A stretch of 6,229 nucleotides of DNA from an uncultured Methanofollis sp. (GTDB lineage Archaea > Halobacteriota > Methanomicrobia > Methanomicrobiales > Methanofollaceae): NCBI RefSeq assembly GCF_937919355.1, contig NZ_CALFSA010000143.1:1-6229 (forward strand), written 5' to 3'. Positions 1-6,229 of the stretch are shown here, one piece after another (the first letter of the stretch is position 1; every line of letters begins with the position of its first letter). Made by a program: the position numbers and the translations under genes. The notes under the pieces are model-generated. The model was not told where the DNA came from. It saw only the letters and a list, made by a program, of their open reading frames with translations, and made no database searches.

Positions 1-1703
1 ACCCGCTCCGAGATCTCGCGACCCCATGAGCGGCGATCCTCTGGAAGAGCCCGCAGGAACTCCTCGCGAGTCACGACCTCCAGATCGGTCCAGCGGAGCA
101 GGAAGAAGAGGTCGTAGGTCCCGGAACTCCCGTCAGTCGTGTTGAGATAGGCAAGGTCCATCCCTTTCCCCCGGAAACTGACCAGTTCATCGATCAGGTC
201 GAGGAGGGGGAGGTCGTCCTGCGTGTAGTTCTCAAGCGGTACAAGGCCGGGAAGCTGGAGCATCTCCTCTGGAGAGATCCCGGAACCGACGAAATAATGA
301 TAGTAGAGGAGACCAAGTCCCCGATGCTTCACTTCGTCTTGCTGATCTGTTGGCACGCCGCCGGTGAGAGGAGGATACGCGCCTTTGATCTTTGCTCTGG
401 CCTCCCGGGCCCCGATGCCGGATACATGTCTACAGAGATACTCCCAAGCCTCCAGGTAACCGTAACGCCAGCTGAAACTCTGCGCCACCCTGGGGTCTCG
501 CATTGTCATACGGAGACCGGCCTCAAGGTCAGACCTCGACACCCGCTCAACCGACGAGAAGTGGTCGACGGTCTCGCGCGGCGCATAGCAGACCGCCCGG
601 TAGGCGACCCCGGACTCAGGGTTCCTGAGGCGGCCAAACCTCTGCAGGAACTCGCTGAGGTTGTGCGCCGAGAAGATCAGGCGCTGGATCGCCGTCTCCC
701 CCTTGAAGTCGATCCCGACCTCGACCGCCTTGTTCCCGACAAGCACATCGAAAGGTTCGTCCATCGAACCCCGGTGGTATCCGCTCATCTCGCAGACGCG
801 AAGATCAGTATGCTCCCGCAGGAAGTCGGCCACCATCCAGACTTCCGCAGGACTGTCCAGGATGACCGCTGTCCTGCACCCCTCGCAGAACTCCAGGAAA
901 CGATCGATATCTGCAAGGATCGCCTCCCCCACGCCAAACCTCGTTCCCCGGACAAAGCGGAGGTCCACCTCGGGCATCACCGGCACCTCGTCAGCGACAG
1001 GCAGGGTGCACCGCGGCCCGGCGACCACAAGGTTGCCATGCATGACATCCTGGATTTTGGCAAGAGCACGCTCGTTCGGAGTCGCCGAGAGGAAGAGAAA
1101 ACGCTTCATCCGTGCCGAATCGTAGAACGAGATCTCATGGAGGAGAAAGAGGATCATGTCGGTCTGTTTGAGGTCGAAGAGATGGAACTCATCTAAGGCC
1201 ACCGTCGAAACTGTGTTCCTCAAGAACGAAGCGAGATAACAGTTGGAAAAGTAGCCCTTCAACCCGTAGATAAAGATGTCAGGGTTGGTGACGATGACCC
1301 CGCCCGACCGCTTCATAGTCCTGACGATCTGCTCCAGCACATCGCCCTTCGTGATCCGGTAGTCATACTCGTCCCTTCTCAAGCCAAGTTGTTCGGCGTC
1401 AAGGTATTCCACGGCCTTCGACGGGTTCAGGCGGTCCCGGAGACGGCAGAGAGACCTGTACTGGTCCCGGGCCAGGGCGTTGGTCGGGTACAGGGCAAGG
1501 ACCACACCGAGGCGGTCGCCGGTAAGGGCGGGCACGGCCCATGCATTAGTCTTTCCTGATCCTGTCGGGGCCGTAAGCGCAAGATAATATTCGTCCTGCG
1601 TCTCGATGGTCTCCCGGGCAATCACCTGATGACCGAAGGGAGGCATATCCCCGACCAGCGGTTCTGCATCATATCGCGGCAGGGAAAGCCCCTCGACGAT
1701 CAT
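1..1703 (-). CDS. cas3: Type I-D CRISPR-associated helicase Cas3' (no HD domain; 3' end cut by window)
   Basis: I translated this by hand on the minus strand: 567 complete codons with no stop, running off the left edge. It is a superfamily 2 helicase of the Cas3 type, expected to be recruited by the I-D Cascade to unwind or translocate along target DNA using ATP. Visible motifs in order: F23 with H25-Q26 upstream of motif I; Walker A APTGSGKT at residues 45-52; ALYPTNALARDQ at 70-81 (motif Ia region); DEFH at 171-174 (Walker B/motif II); SAT at 206-208 (motif III); VGNKAVEVGIDFKG at 322-335 (motif V); QRFGRLR at 354-360 (motif VI, atypical). Walker A lies only about 45 residues from the start, so there is no N-terminal HD nuclease domain, as expected for I-D, where HD sits on Cas10d. 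The ATG at 1701-1703 overlaps the csc1 stop (ATGA), with a weak GGTGG 5 bases upstream, so coupled translation is likely. Family members are commonly longer, so a C-terminal part is probably missing. Confidence 0.93.
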   Translation of the reverse strand, partial: MIVEGLSLPRYDAEPLVGDMPPFGHQVIARETIETQDEYYLALTAPTGSGKTNAWAVPALTGDRLGVVLALYPTNALARDQYRSLCRLRDRLNPSKAVEYLDAEQLGLRRDEYDYRITKGDVLEQIVRTMKRSGGVIVTNPDIFIYGLKGYFSNCYLASFLRNTVSTVALDEFHLFDLKQTDMILFLLHEISFYDSARMKRFLFLSATPNERALAKIQDVMHGNLVVAGPRCTLPVADEVPVMPEVDLRFVRGTRFGVGEAILADIDRFLEFCEGCRTAVILDSPAEVWMVADFLREHTDLRVCEMSGYHRGSMDEPFDVLVGNKAVEVGIDFKGETAIQRLIFSAHNLSEFLQRFGRLRNPESGVAYRAVCYAPRETVDHFSSVERVSRSDLEAGLRMTMRDPRVAQSFSWRYGYLEAWEYLCRHVSGIGAREARAKIKGAYPPLTGGVPTDQQDEVKHRGLGLLYYHYFVGSGISPEEMLQLPGLVPLENYTQDDLPLLDLIDELVSFRGKGMDLAYLNTTDGSSGTYDLFFLLRWTDLEVVTREEFLRALPEDRRSWGREISER

Positions 1704-2461
1704 GCCCGCCACCGCCTGAGGAACTGCAGGCCGGCCGGGAGACAGACCTCCTCACCATCGGTGCAGGTGAACGCACAGTACGGTCCCTCAAACCGCCCCT
1801 GCTCGATCACGTCGAACGGGATCATCCGGGAGAAACGGATGTCTCCGATCGGCATACTGACCAGGTCGTCGACAAGGACCGGGTGGTTCATCATGAACGA
1901 CCCAGAAAGCCGCCTGACCGGCAGACGGTTCCACTCGATCAGGGCCTTGGTCCGTTTTTTCCCGACCCGCACGTAGGCCGGCAGGTCAGGGACCGCCCCG
2001 TCGAATGCCAGGACAAAGAAGCGGAATTTTGCACCGGGCTGGATCTGCTTCCGCGTCCCGATCTTCCCCGTCGGCGAGTTCATCTGCTTTTCCGGCTGGT
2101 TGGGCTGGACGTAATCATCGCCCCGAGCATTGGCATTCTCGGTAGTGAACCTGAGAGGGGTGATCGGCCGGGCGACCGAGACATAGATCTCGTCGGCAAA
2201 CGCCGCCGTGTCCTCGACATAGGTCGGCTGTTGCCTCTTCGACCTCCGACCCGTTGCCCGGTTCACATAGGAACCACGGGCATACCCCAGAGCGTAGTAG
2301 AGCGCCGTGTTCAGGATCAGGGGCTTTGTCACGTACCGGTTGCCGGGTTCAAGGGTGGCAAAAAAGAGCTCACCCATGAGTTCCAGCACACCCTCGTAGA
2401 CCTGCACGTCCTGCTTCGCCGCCAGAGGTGTGGGTGCGACAGTTGCAGACATAGCCTTCAC
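1700..2461 (-). CDS. csc1: Type I-D CRISPR-associated protein Csc1 (Cas5 family)
   Basis: This 253-residue protein is the Cas5-like subunit of the type I-D interference complex, expected to bind the 5' handle of the crRNA and cap the Csc2 filament. Support from the sequence: the N-terminal YEGVLELMGELFFATLEPG (22-40) and NTALYYALGY (51-60) match the Csc1 opening as I know it, and YVRVGKKRTKALIEW (163-177) matches a glycine- and lysine-rich segment typical of the family. Position directly after csc2 and before cas3' agrees. The start is uncertain: GTG at 2459-2461 overlaps the csc2 stop (GTGA) and extends the frame by three codons, while ATG at 2450-2452 begins 6 bases after that stop. Neither has a good Shine-Dalgarno sequence (GAAGG lies only 2 bases from the ATG), so initiation probably depends on ribosomes finishing csc2. 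The stop shares bases with the cas3' ATG. Confidence 0.9.
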   Translation of the reverse strand: MKAMSATVAPTPLAAKQDVQVYEGVLELMGELFFATLEPGNRYVTKPLILNTALYYALGYARGSYVNRATGRRSKRQQPTYVEDTAAFADEIYVSVARPITPLRFTTENANARGDDYVQPNQPEKQMNSPTGKIGTRKQIQPGAKFRFFVLAFDGAVPDLPAYVRVGKKRTKALIEWNRLPVRRLSGSFMMNHPVLVDDLVSMPIGDIRFSRMIPFDVIEQGRFEGPYCAFTCTDGEEVCLPAGLQFLRRWRA

Positions 2462-3411
2462 TTCTTGGGCACGTCAAGATAGTCGTCCAGTTTTCCAAGC
2501 TGGGTCGTGAGCAGGGACGCGACCTCCGAGTCCTCCTTGATTGCGTCGAGAACCTCCGCGGTCGCCGCCTCGTCGACCTTCGTGCAGGCGATCCGGTGGC
2601 GGGATGCAAGGTCTTCATAGCCCGTGACCGCCGCCGCCTTTACTTTTTCAAGGTCCAGAGTATCAGCGGACATCACCTGCTGGATCGCCTCCTGATCAGA
2701 CCCCCCCGCGAGGGCAAGGATGATCTCGCGCGTCACCTCAAGACTCGACGGCCCTTCCCGACCGCCTGCGTAGACACCGAGGATGTGGTTCCTGACCTTC
2801 CCGAAGCGCGTCCCCGTGGCGCCGTACCGGGAGTTCCGGTCCGTGATGTTCATGAAGAAGAGCACTTCCTCAAGAGTGACGTCTTTGAGGGTCACCACGC
2901 AGGGGAAGAGCACGCCTTCCTTGAAGAAGTCGGGTTCACGGATTCCAGATGTTGCGTTCTTCACGTAGGCGTCGCCGGGTGCGTTCTGGAAGAACTCCTC
3001 GACGACCGTACTCAGGGACCGGATCGTGTAGGCCTCGTCGTACATGACGCGGGAGGTCATGCTGACAGCGCCTTCAGATGCGGCGCTGCCAAAGAGAGCG
3101 CACTCCGGGCACTTCTGGCACATCTTTGTCACCTCCATCGAGCAACCGTCCCAGTCGGCCTTTTTCTTCTTCATCTCGTCGGTGATCAGGGCCCGCTGAA
3201 CCGCCTTTGCAGTGCGGCGGTCGCTCGCCACCTGCTTACGACCGAAGAGTTTCCCGACCGTCTCCTCGGTTTCCCCGATGCGGATGACCGCCGAGAGCAG
3301 TTCACGGAGGACCAGGAGGTTCACGTACCGGTTCTTCGGCCTCTTCTCGGGTTTTTCAAGAATGTAGTCCTTGATCGTTGCACCAAATTTCTGGATCGCA
3401 TCTTCGCTCAT
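2458..3411 (-). CDS. csc2: Type I-D CRISPR-associated protein Csc2 (Cas7 family backbone)
   Basis: This 317-residue protein is the Cas7-family subunit of type I-D, expected to polymerise along the crRNA spacer and form the backbone of the complex. Seen in the sequence: NRYVNLLVLRELLSAVIRIGE (27-47), a basic stretch KKKKADW (81-87), four cysteines at 90, 98, 101 and 104 that could bind zinc, the segment ECALFGSAASEGAVSMTSRV (103-122), and RYGATGTRFGKVRNHILGV (195-213), the best match to the Csc2 family signature. Length is within the usual range. The ATG at 3409-3411 starts 1 base after the cas10d stop and has a strong AAGGAGG site 8 bases upstream, the best conventional ribosome binding site in the window. 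This fits a subunit needed in several copies per complex. It is followed by csc1 with a 4-base overlap. Confidence 0.94.
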   Translation of the reverse strand: MSEDAIQKFGATIKDYILEKPEKRPKNRYVNLLVLRELLSAVIRIGETEETVGKLFGRKQVASDRRTAKAVQRALITDEMKKKKADWDGCSMEVTKMCQKCPECALFGSAASEGAVSMTSRVMYDEAYTIRSLSTVVEEFFQNAPGDAYVKNATSGIREPDFFKEGVLFPCVVTLKDVTLEEVLFFMNITDRNSRYGATGTRFGKVRNHILGVYAGGREGPSSLEVTREIILALAGGSDQEAIQQVMSADTLDLEKVKAAAVTGYEDLASRHRIACTKVDEAATAEVLDAIKEDSEVASLLTTQLGKLDDYLDVPKK

Positions 3412-3412
3412 T

Positions 3413-3871
3413 TTAATTTCCTCCTTCTACAGTTTTCTTCTCTTCAACGGCTGTACTCTGTGCGGCGTTTTTTCTCTGGTAATACTCTTCACGCAGCTGG
3501 AGCGTCGCCGCGTAGAACCCGTCCGCGAGGTCGTTCTCCGCACGCTTCATCTTCCCGGCGTTGCCGTCGAAAAGTCCATAAAAGACATAATCAACGAACG
3601 CTTCGGCAAATGCCTTTGTCTGCTCGGTATGATCGTGGTTACGCCAATTGACCCGGAAGAACTGGTCATCACCGGCGCGCTCCATCATCTTGAGCAACCG
3701 GCCCATAACGGCGTCAACGTAATCTTCGCGCTGGAACTTCTGCGTCCCCCGTGCGAGGACGGCCCGGACCGACTCCCTGAAGAGTCTCTCGATCTTATGC
3801 GGTTCAAACCCCTTCGGGATCACAACATCCATCCCGATTTGGGCAAGTTCATGGAGTGTCTGTATAGTCAT
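3413..3871 (-). CDS. cas11d: Predicted small subunit Cas11d, translated from an internal start within cas10d
   Basis: The frame is the same as cas10d, using the ATG at 3869-3871, and gives a 152-residue protein. It starts MTIQTLHELAQIG and ends at the shared TAA. The region is charged and looks helical (for example KIERLFRESVRAVLA at 26-40, YVDAVMGRLLKMMERAG at 51-67, FAEAFVDYVFYGLF at 88-101), as expected for Cas11-type subunits that line the Cascade belly beside the Cas7 backbone. The start choice rests on AGGTGATCC ending 1 base before the ATG, with its AGGTG core 5 bases away. Established knowledge: type I-D small subunits are made by internal initiation within cas10d (shown for a cyanobacterial system). 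No independent gene for a small subunit is visible here. That this particular ATG is used is inference. Confidence 0.75.
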   Translation of the reverse strand: MTIQTLHELAQIGMDVVIPKGFEPHKIERLFRESVRAVLARGTQKFQREDYVDAVMGRLLKMMERAGDDQFFRVNWRNHDHTEQTKAFAEAFVDYVFYGLFDGNAGKMKRAENDLADGFYAATLQLREEYYQRKNAAQSTAVEEKKTVEGGN

Positions 3872-6229
3872 AGGATCACCTGCAATCTGGTCCAGTTCGA
3901 TCGCCCATTCGAGAAGCCTGACAGACTGGTTGTAGACCTTCTTATCAGACTGCACCGAGTAACCCCGGACGCGGTTGATGAAAGCCCCGGTCTGGCCCTC
4001 GCTCTCACTGTTCTTTCTCCAGAGCACCTTGAGGAGAGTGCTCCCCGGACACCGGTGGTTCCTGAGTGTCTGCAGATGTTTCGGGAACCACTTGTCCTCC
4101 AGGGCGTACTCGTACCCCAGGGCGACGACCAGGGACGCAACACGGAGGTCTGAGGGGAGTCTCGACAGGGGGATCGTGTCATGAAAGATGCGTTTTACCG
4201 CCGCATGCGGTGCTTCCAGCAGGACCATCTCGTTGAACTCGTCTCCGCCTGTCATACAGATCGGGTTTTCACCGACCACCACCCGGCACCCGGTCGTCGT
4301 GGCAAGCAACATCCCGAGATACGCCCCGAAGAACCAGTACTCGGTCTCATTGTCCTTCATTTTGTTGAAGACAACGTCATAGGTGGTGTACAGGGTCGGA
4401 TCAAAGGCTGTGAAACCCCCACCCGTATACCGGAAGAGTCCACGGCCCCCTGCCTCGGCGAAGAGTTCCCGCACCAGTGCTGTGAGGTCGAGGGTAGACC
4501 CGTTCAGGGCTTCCACCGCCAGGGCCCTGATATTCGTCATCGCCTCTTCGTTGAACCGGCTCAGGAGATCAGAGAAGATCCGTGCGACGAGAGGCGTGTG
4601 GAAGTAGTCAGGGATCAGCCGGAAGTAGAGTTTATCCTCGCCCTTCTTGATCTGGTGGCCGATCTTCCTGAGCCCGAGTTCGACTTCGACCGGCACCGAG
4701 ACCGAGAGTTTCGGTTCTGTTCCCCCAAGGACGGCATGGTTCGAAAACGAATACCCGAGCATACTGACGTCCTTTGAGGGGATCATTTCCTCCGTGTCAA
4801 ACGGCGTATCTGCGGTGAGGTGGCAGACGCCCTTCCCCCGACAGTAAGCGTCAAACTTCGAGACTTTGTTCTCAAATGCACCAAAGGCCATCGACCCGTT
4901 CAGGTCGAGGTTCTCTGCAAACCAGACCAGGAGTTTGTCCTGATAGGGATAGAGGAGGCTTTCTTTGAAGGCTTCCATCGTCTCAGTCGGGATGCTGGAG
5001 AGGAACGAATCGACCAGGGATGTGAGGTACGCGATCTTCCTGTCAGTCGTAAGGTCAGCGAAGCGGACACCGTCGAGAGAGGAGTCGAGCAGAACCCGGG
5101 CAATCACATAGGAATAGTTCCAGAACCCCCCGACCGCATGATGATCCTTCCCGCGGTGATTTTGGGCATAGCCCGCCATGAGGTATGCAAGACCCTCGTC
5201 GACCTGAAAGAGCCGGCAGGTCTCAAGGATGGAGTCGTCGGTGGGCAGGGCGTGGGCCTCTGTGAGGGGATCGATGACCGCTTTTCTCAGTCCTGCGATC
5301 GCCCGCGCATAAGAAATGATCCGGGCGTCCCAGCCGATGTCGATGCCAAAGTCTTCCCTGATATGATGTCGGTACCCGACCTGACTTGCAAAGAGGCTTG
5401 GCCCGGCGATGGTGATCTCTGTCCCTTCGACCGTCCGTCCGTCAAGCCTGACAGACTCCGGGACGAGGGGAGATTTCGACCGGGTCTGAGAGGGAGGACG
5501 GCAGAGGATCTCCACGTCTGCAGGTTCCACCGCACTCCCGTCGACTGTGATCTCAGATATGGCTGGCGCCGGGATGTCGATGACCCTCAGGGGCGGTTGC
5601 TGCATCTCAGGTACCGCTTTTCTGGCCAGGAGTTTGTGCTGTGCGAGGTCGATCTCGATCTGGCCGGTGTTCTCTGATTCTTCCCTGAGGACCGCCGCCG
5701 CCATGAACCCCTTCATCACGGTCGGGATGCCCGAGTAGAAGAAGGAGGCGTTATCGACTGAATAGAGCCCCTTGCTCCCCTGAACAGTGATACTCTCGGA
5801 GAACTCAACGGGACTTGAGATCGCCGCATGGCAGGAGTTGAGAACATGCTCGAACTCCCGGTAGATCTCGATCAGGGTCTTGCGGCCCGGGTCTTCGAGG
5901 TCGATCCCTTTCGATCCGACGTAGATAACGCCGGTCTCGAAGATGAGGAAAGGATACAGACCCTTTTTCTTTGCCCATTCAGCAACACCGGTGTGCACAA
6001 CATTCGAGAGGATGCCAGTCGACTCTTGGAACCGGTGATAGTAGAAAGAAAGCGACGGATCGATAAAGCCGAGGGCCTTGCGCATCGAATCGGTGACCCG
6101 AGGCCTTTCCAGACCTGCCAGAGCGTCGGCGAGTTTCAGCCACCGGAGGTAATCCGTGAACTTCTGCGAGAGGTCGGCGTGATATCCGCATTTAGAGTGG
6201 AGAGCGACGGCAATGGACTGATAGTCCTC
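3413..6229 (-). CDS. cas10d: Type I-D large subunit Cas10d/Csc3 (5' end cut by window)
   Basis: This is the large subunit of the type I-D complex. A start codon is possible at 6085 (890 residues), but the frame stays open for 48 more codons to the window edge, and those codons read as real protein, so I treat the gene as partial: 938 residues are visible. Residue numbers count from the window edge. Residues 1-45 look like the tail of the HD nuclease domain, with KLADALAGLE (32-41) resembling the last-aspartate segment of Cas10 HD domains. The catalytic H and HD pair lie upstream and are not visible. GLYPFLIFETGVIYVG (90-105) resembles the first palm-like strand pair of Csc3. C463 and C469 are the remains of a zinc ribbon. 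GENPICMTGGDEF (653-665) lies in the second palm-like region. From about 787 to the end is a helical small-subunit-like domain, probably also made separately as Cas11d. The TAA stop is 1 base from the csc2 start. Family assignment also rests on csc2 and csc1 downstream. Confidence 0.92.
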   Translation of the reverse strand, partial: EDYQSIAVALHSKCGYHADLSQKFTDYLRWLKLADALAGLERPRVTDSMRKALGFIDPSLSFYYHRFQESTGILSNVVHTGVAEWAKKKGLYPFLIFETGVIYVGSKGIDLEDPGRKTLIEIYREFEHVLNSCHAAISSPVEFSESITVQGSKGLYSVDNASFFYSGIPTVMKGFMAAAVLREESENTGQIEIDLAQHKLLARKAVPEMQQPPLRVIDIPAPAISEITVDGSAVEPADVEILCRPPSQTRSKSPLVPESVRLDGRTVEGTEITIAGPSLFASQVGYRHHIREDFGIDIGWDARIISYARAIAGLRKAVIDPLTEAHALPTDDSILETCRLFQVDEGLAYLMAGYAQNHRGKDHHAVGGFWNYSYVIARVLLDSSLDGVRFADLTTDRKIAYLTSLVDSFLSSIPTETMEAFKESLLYPYQDKLLVWFAENLDLNGSMAFGAFENKVSKFDAYCRGKGVCHLTADTPFDTEEMIPSKDVSMLGYSFSNHAVLGGTEPKLSVSVPVEVELGLRKIGHQIKKGEDKLYFRLIPDYFHTPLVARIFSDLLSRFNEEAMTNIRALAVEALNGSTLDLTALVRELFAEAGGRGLFRYTGGGFTAFDPTLYTTYDVVFNKMKDNETEYWFFGAYLGMLLATTTGCRVVVGENPICMTGGDEFNEMVLLEAPHAAVKRIFHDTIPLSRLPSDLRVASLVVALGYEYALEDKWFPKHLQTLRNHRCPGSTLLKVLWRKNSESEGQTGAFINRVRGYSVQSDKKVYNQSVRLLEWAIELDQIAGDPMTIQTLHELAQIGMDVVIPKGFEPHKIERLFRESVRAVLARGTQKFQREDYVDAVMGRLLKMMERAGDDQFFRVNWRNHDHTEQTKAFAEAFVDYVFYGLFDGNAGKMKRAENDLADGFYAATLQLREEYYQRKNAAQSTAVEEKKTVEGGN
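3418..3426 (-). promoter_or_regulatory. Strong Shine-Dalgarno site for csc2
   Basis: The minus strand reads AAGGAGGAA followed by ATTAAA and ATG. The AAGGAGG core ends 8 bases before the csc2 start and is encoded in the last codons of cas10d (V-E-G-G-N). It fixes the csc2 start and suggests strong re-initiation of the backbone subunit. Confidence 0.85.
3873..3881 (-). promoter_or_regulatory. Internal Shine-Dalgarno site for cas11d
   Basis: The minus strand reads AGGTGATCC, then T, then ATG. This is a 9-base perfect complement to the conserved GGATCACCT at the 3' end of 16S rRNA. The AGGTG core is 5 bases from the ATG, a workable spacing. It sits wholly inside cas10d codons for A-G-D-P, just before the small-subunit-like domain, which is where an internal start is expected in type I-D. 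Confidence 0.72.

Larger units (their letters stand above)
1..6229 (-). other. Type I-D CRISPR-Cas interference operon (partial)
   Basis: Four genes run in one direction with junctions of +1, -4 and -4 bases, so one polycistronic mRNA is expected. No promoter or terminator is visible, since both ends of the operon lie outside. The order cas10d-csc2-csc1-cas3' contains the I-D signature genes csc1, csc2 and cas10d. No cas6, cas4, cas1, cas2 or repeat array is seen, and no intergenic space is large enough to hold one. Confidence 0.9.

Noticed and set aside
297..1196. Plus-strand open frame (299 codons) opposite cas3'
   Set aside because: The minus strand here encodes helicase motifs II, III, V and VI in order in one uninterrupted frame, and the plus-strand product shows nothing recognisable.
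2701..2706. Run of six C bases in csc2 as a possible frameshift site
   Set aside because: The csc2 frame is intact through it and the protein on both sides fits the family, so nothing indicates a shift or a sequencing error.
2596..3651. Long plus-strand open frame (351 codons) opposite csc2 and the cas10d end
   Set aside because: It lies antisense to two well-supported genes, has composition typical of a high-GC shadow frame (many R, P, H), no recognisable domain and no ribosome binding site worth noting.
3413..3832. Alternative cas11d start at the ATG at 3830-3832 (13 codons further in)
   Set aside because: It is preceded only by a weak CGGG directly against the ATG. The ATG at 3871 has a far better ribosome binding site and keeps the first helix.
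4820..5677. Plus-strand open frame (285 codons) opposite cas10d
   Set aside because: It is a shadow of the cas10d reading frame in GC-rich DNA. I see no motif in it and the minus-strand protein is clearly the real one.
1..6229. CRISPR array, leader or direct repeats
   Set aside because: No regularly spaced 25-40 base repeat is visible and the whole window is occupied by coding sequence.

Overview
The window is part of a type I-D CRISPR-Cas effector operon. It is read entirely from the minus strand and is cut at both window edges. In transcription order (right to left) it holds cas10d/csc3 (5' end outside the window), csc2 (the Cas7-like backbone), csc1 (the Cas5-like subunit) and a Cas3' helicase without an HD domain (3' end outside the window). 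The genes are packed tightly: 1 base lies between cas10d and csc2, csc2/csc1 overlap by 4 bases (GTGA), and csc1/cas3' overlap by 4 bases (ATGA). There is no non-coding stretch of any length, no tRNA or rRNA, no mobile element and no CRISPR array. The usual partners cas6, cas4, cas1, cas2 and the array would have to lie outside.

The organism is probably an archaeon, and a methanogen of the Methanomicrobiales type is my best guess. This rests on the GC-rich codon usage with G/C at third positions, the strong AAGGAGG Shine-Dalgarno site, and the known occurrence of type I-D in Euryarchaeota. No taxonomic marker gene is present, so this is inference. Cyanobacteria also carry I-D systems.

How the parts fit: Csc2 subunits should coat the crRNA, Csc1 should hold its 5' end, and Cas10d should be the large subunit carrying the HD nuclease. 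Cas3' should supply ATP-driven DNA translocation or unwinding. The most interesting point is an internal start near the 3' end of cas10d. An ATG at 3871 is preceded by AGGTGATCC, a 9-base perfect complement to the conserved 3' end of 16S rRNA at proper spacing. It would yield a separate 152-residue protein matching the C-terminal helical domain, i.e. the Cas11d small subunit, which is known to be made by internal initiation in other I-D systems.

Other points for a second look are a GGDEF sequence in the palm-like part of Cas10d, a half-lost zinc ribbon in Cas10d, a shifted arginine in helicase motif VI, and cas3' placed after csc1 rather than before cas10d.
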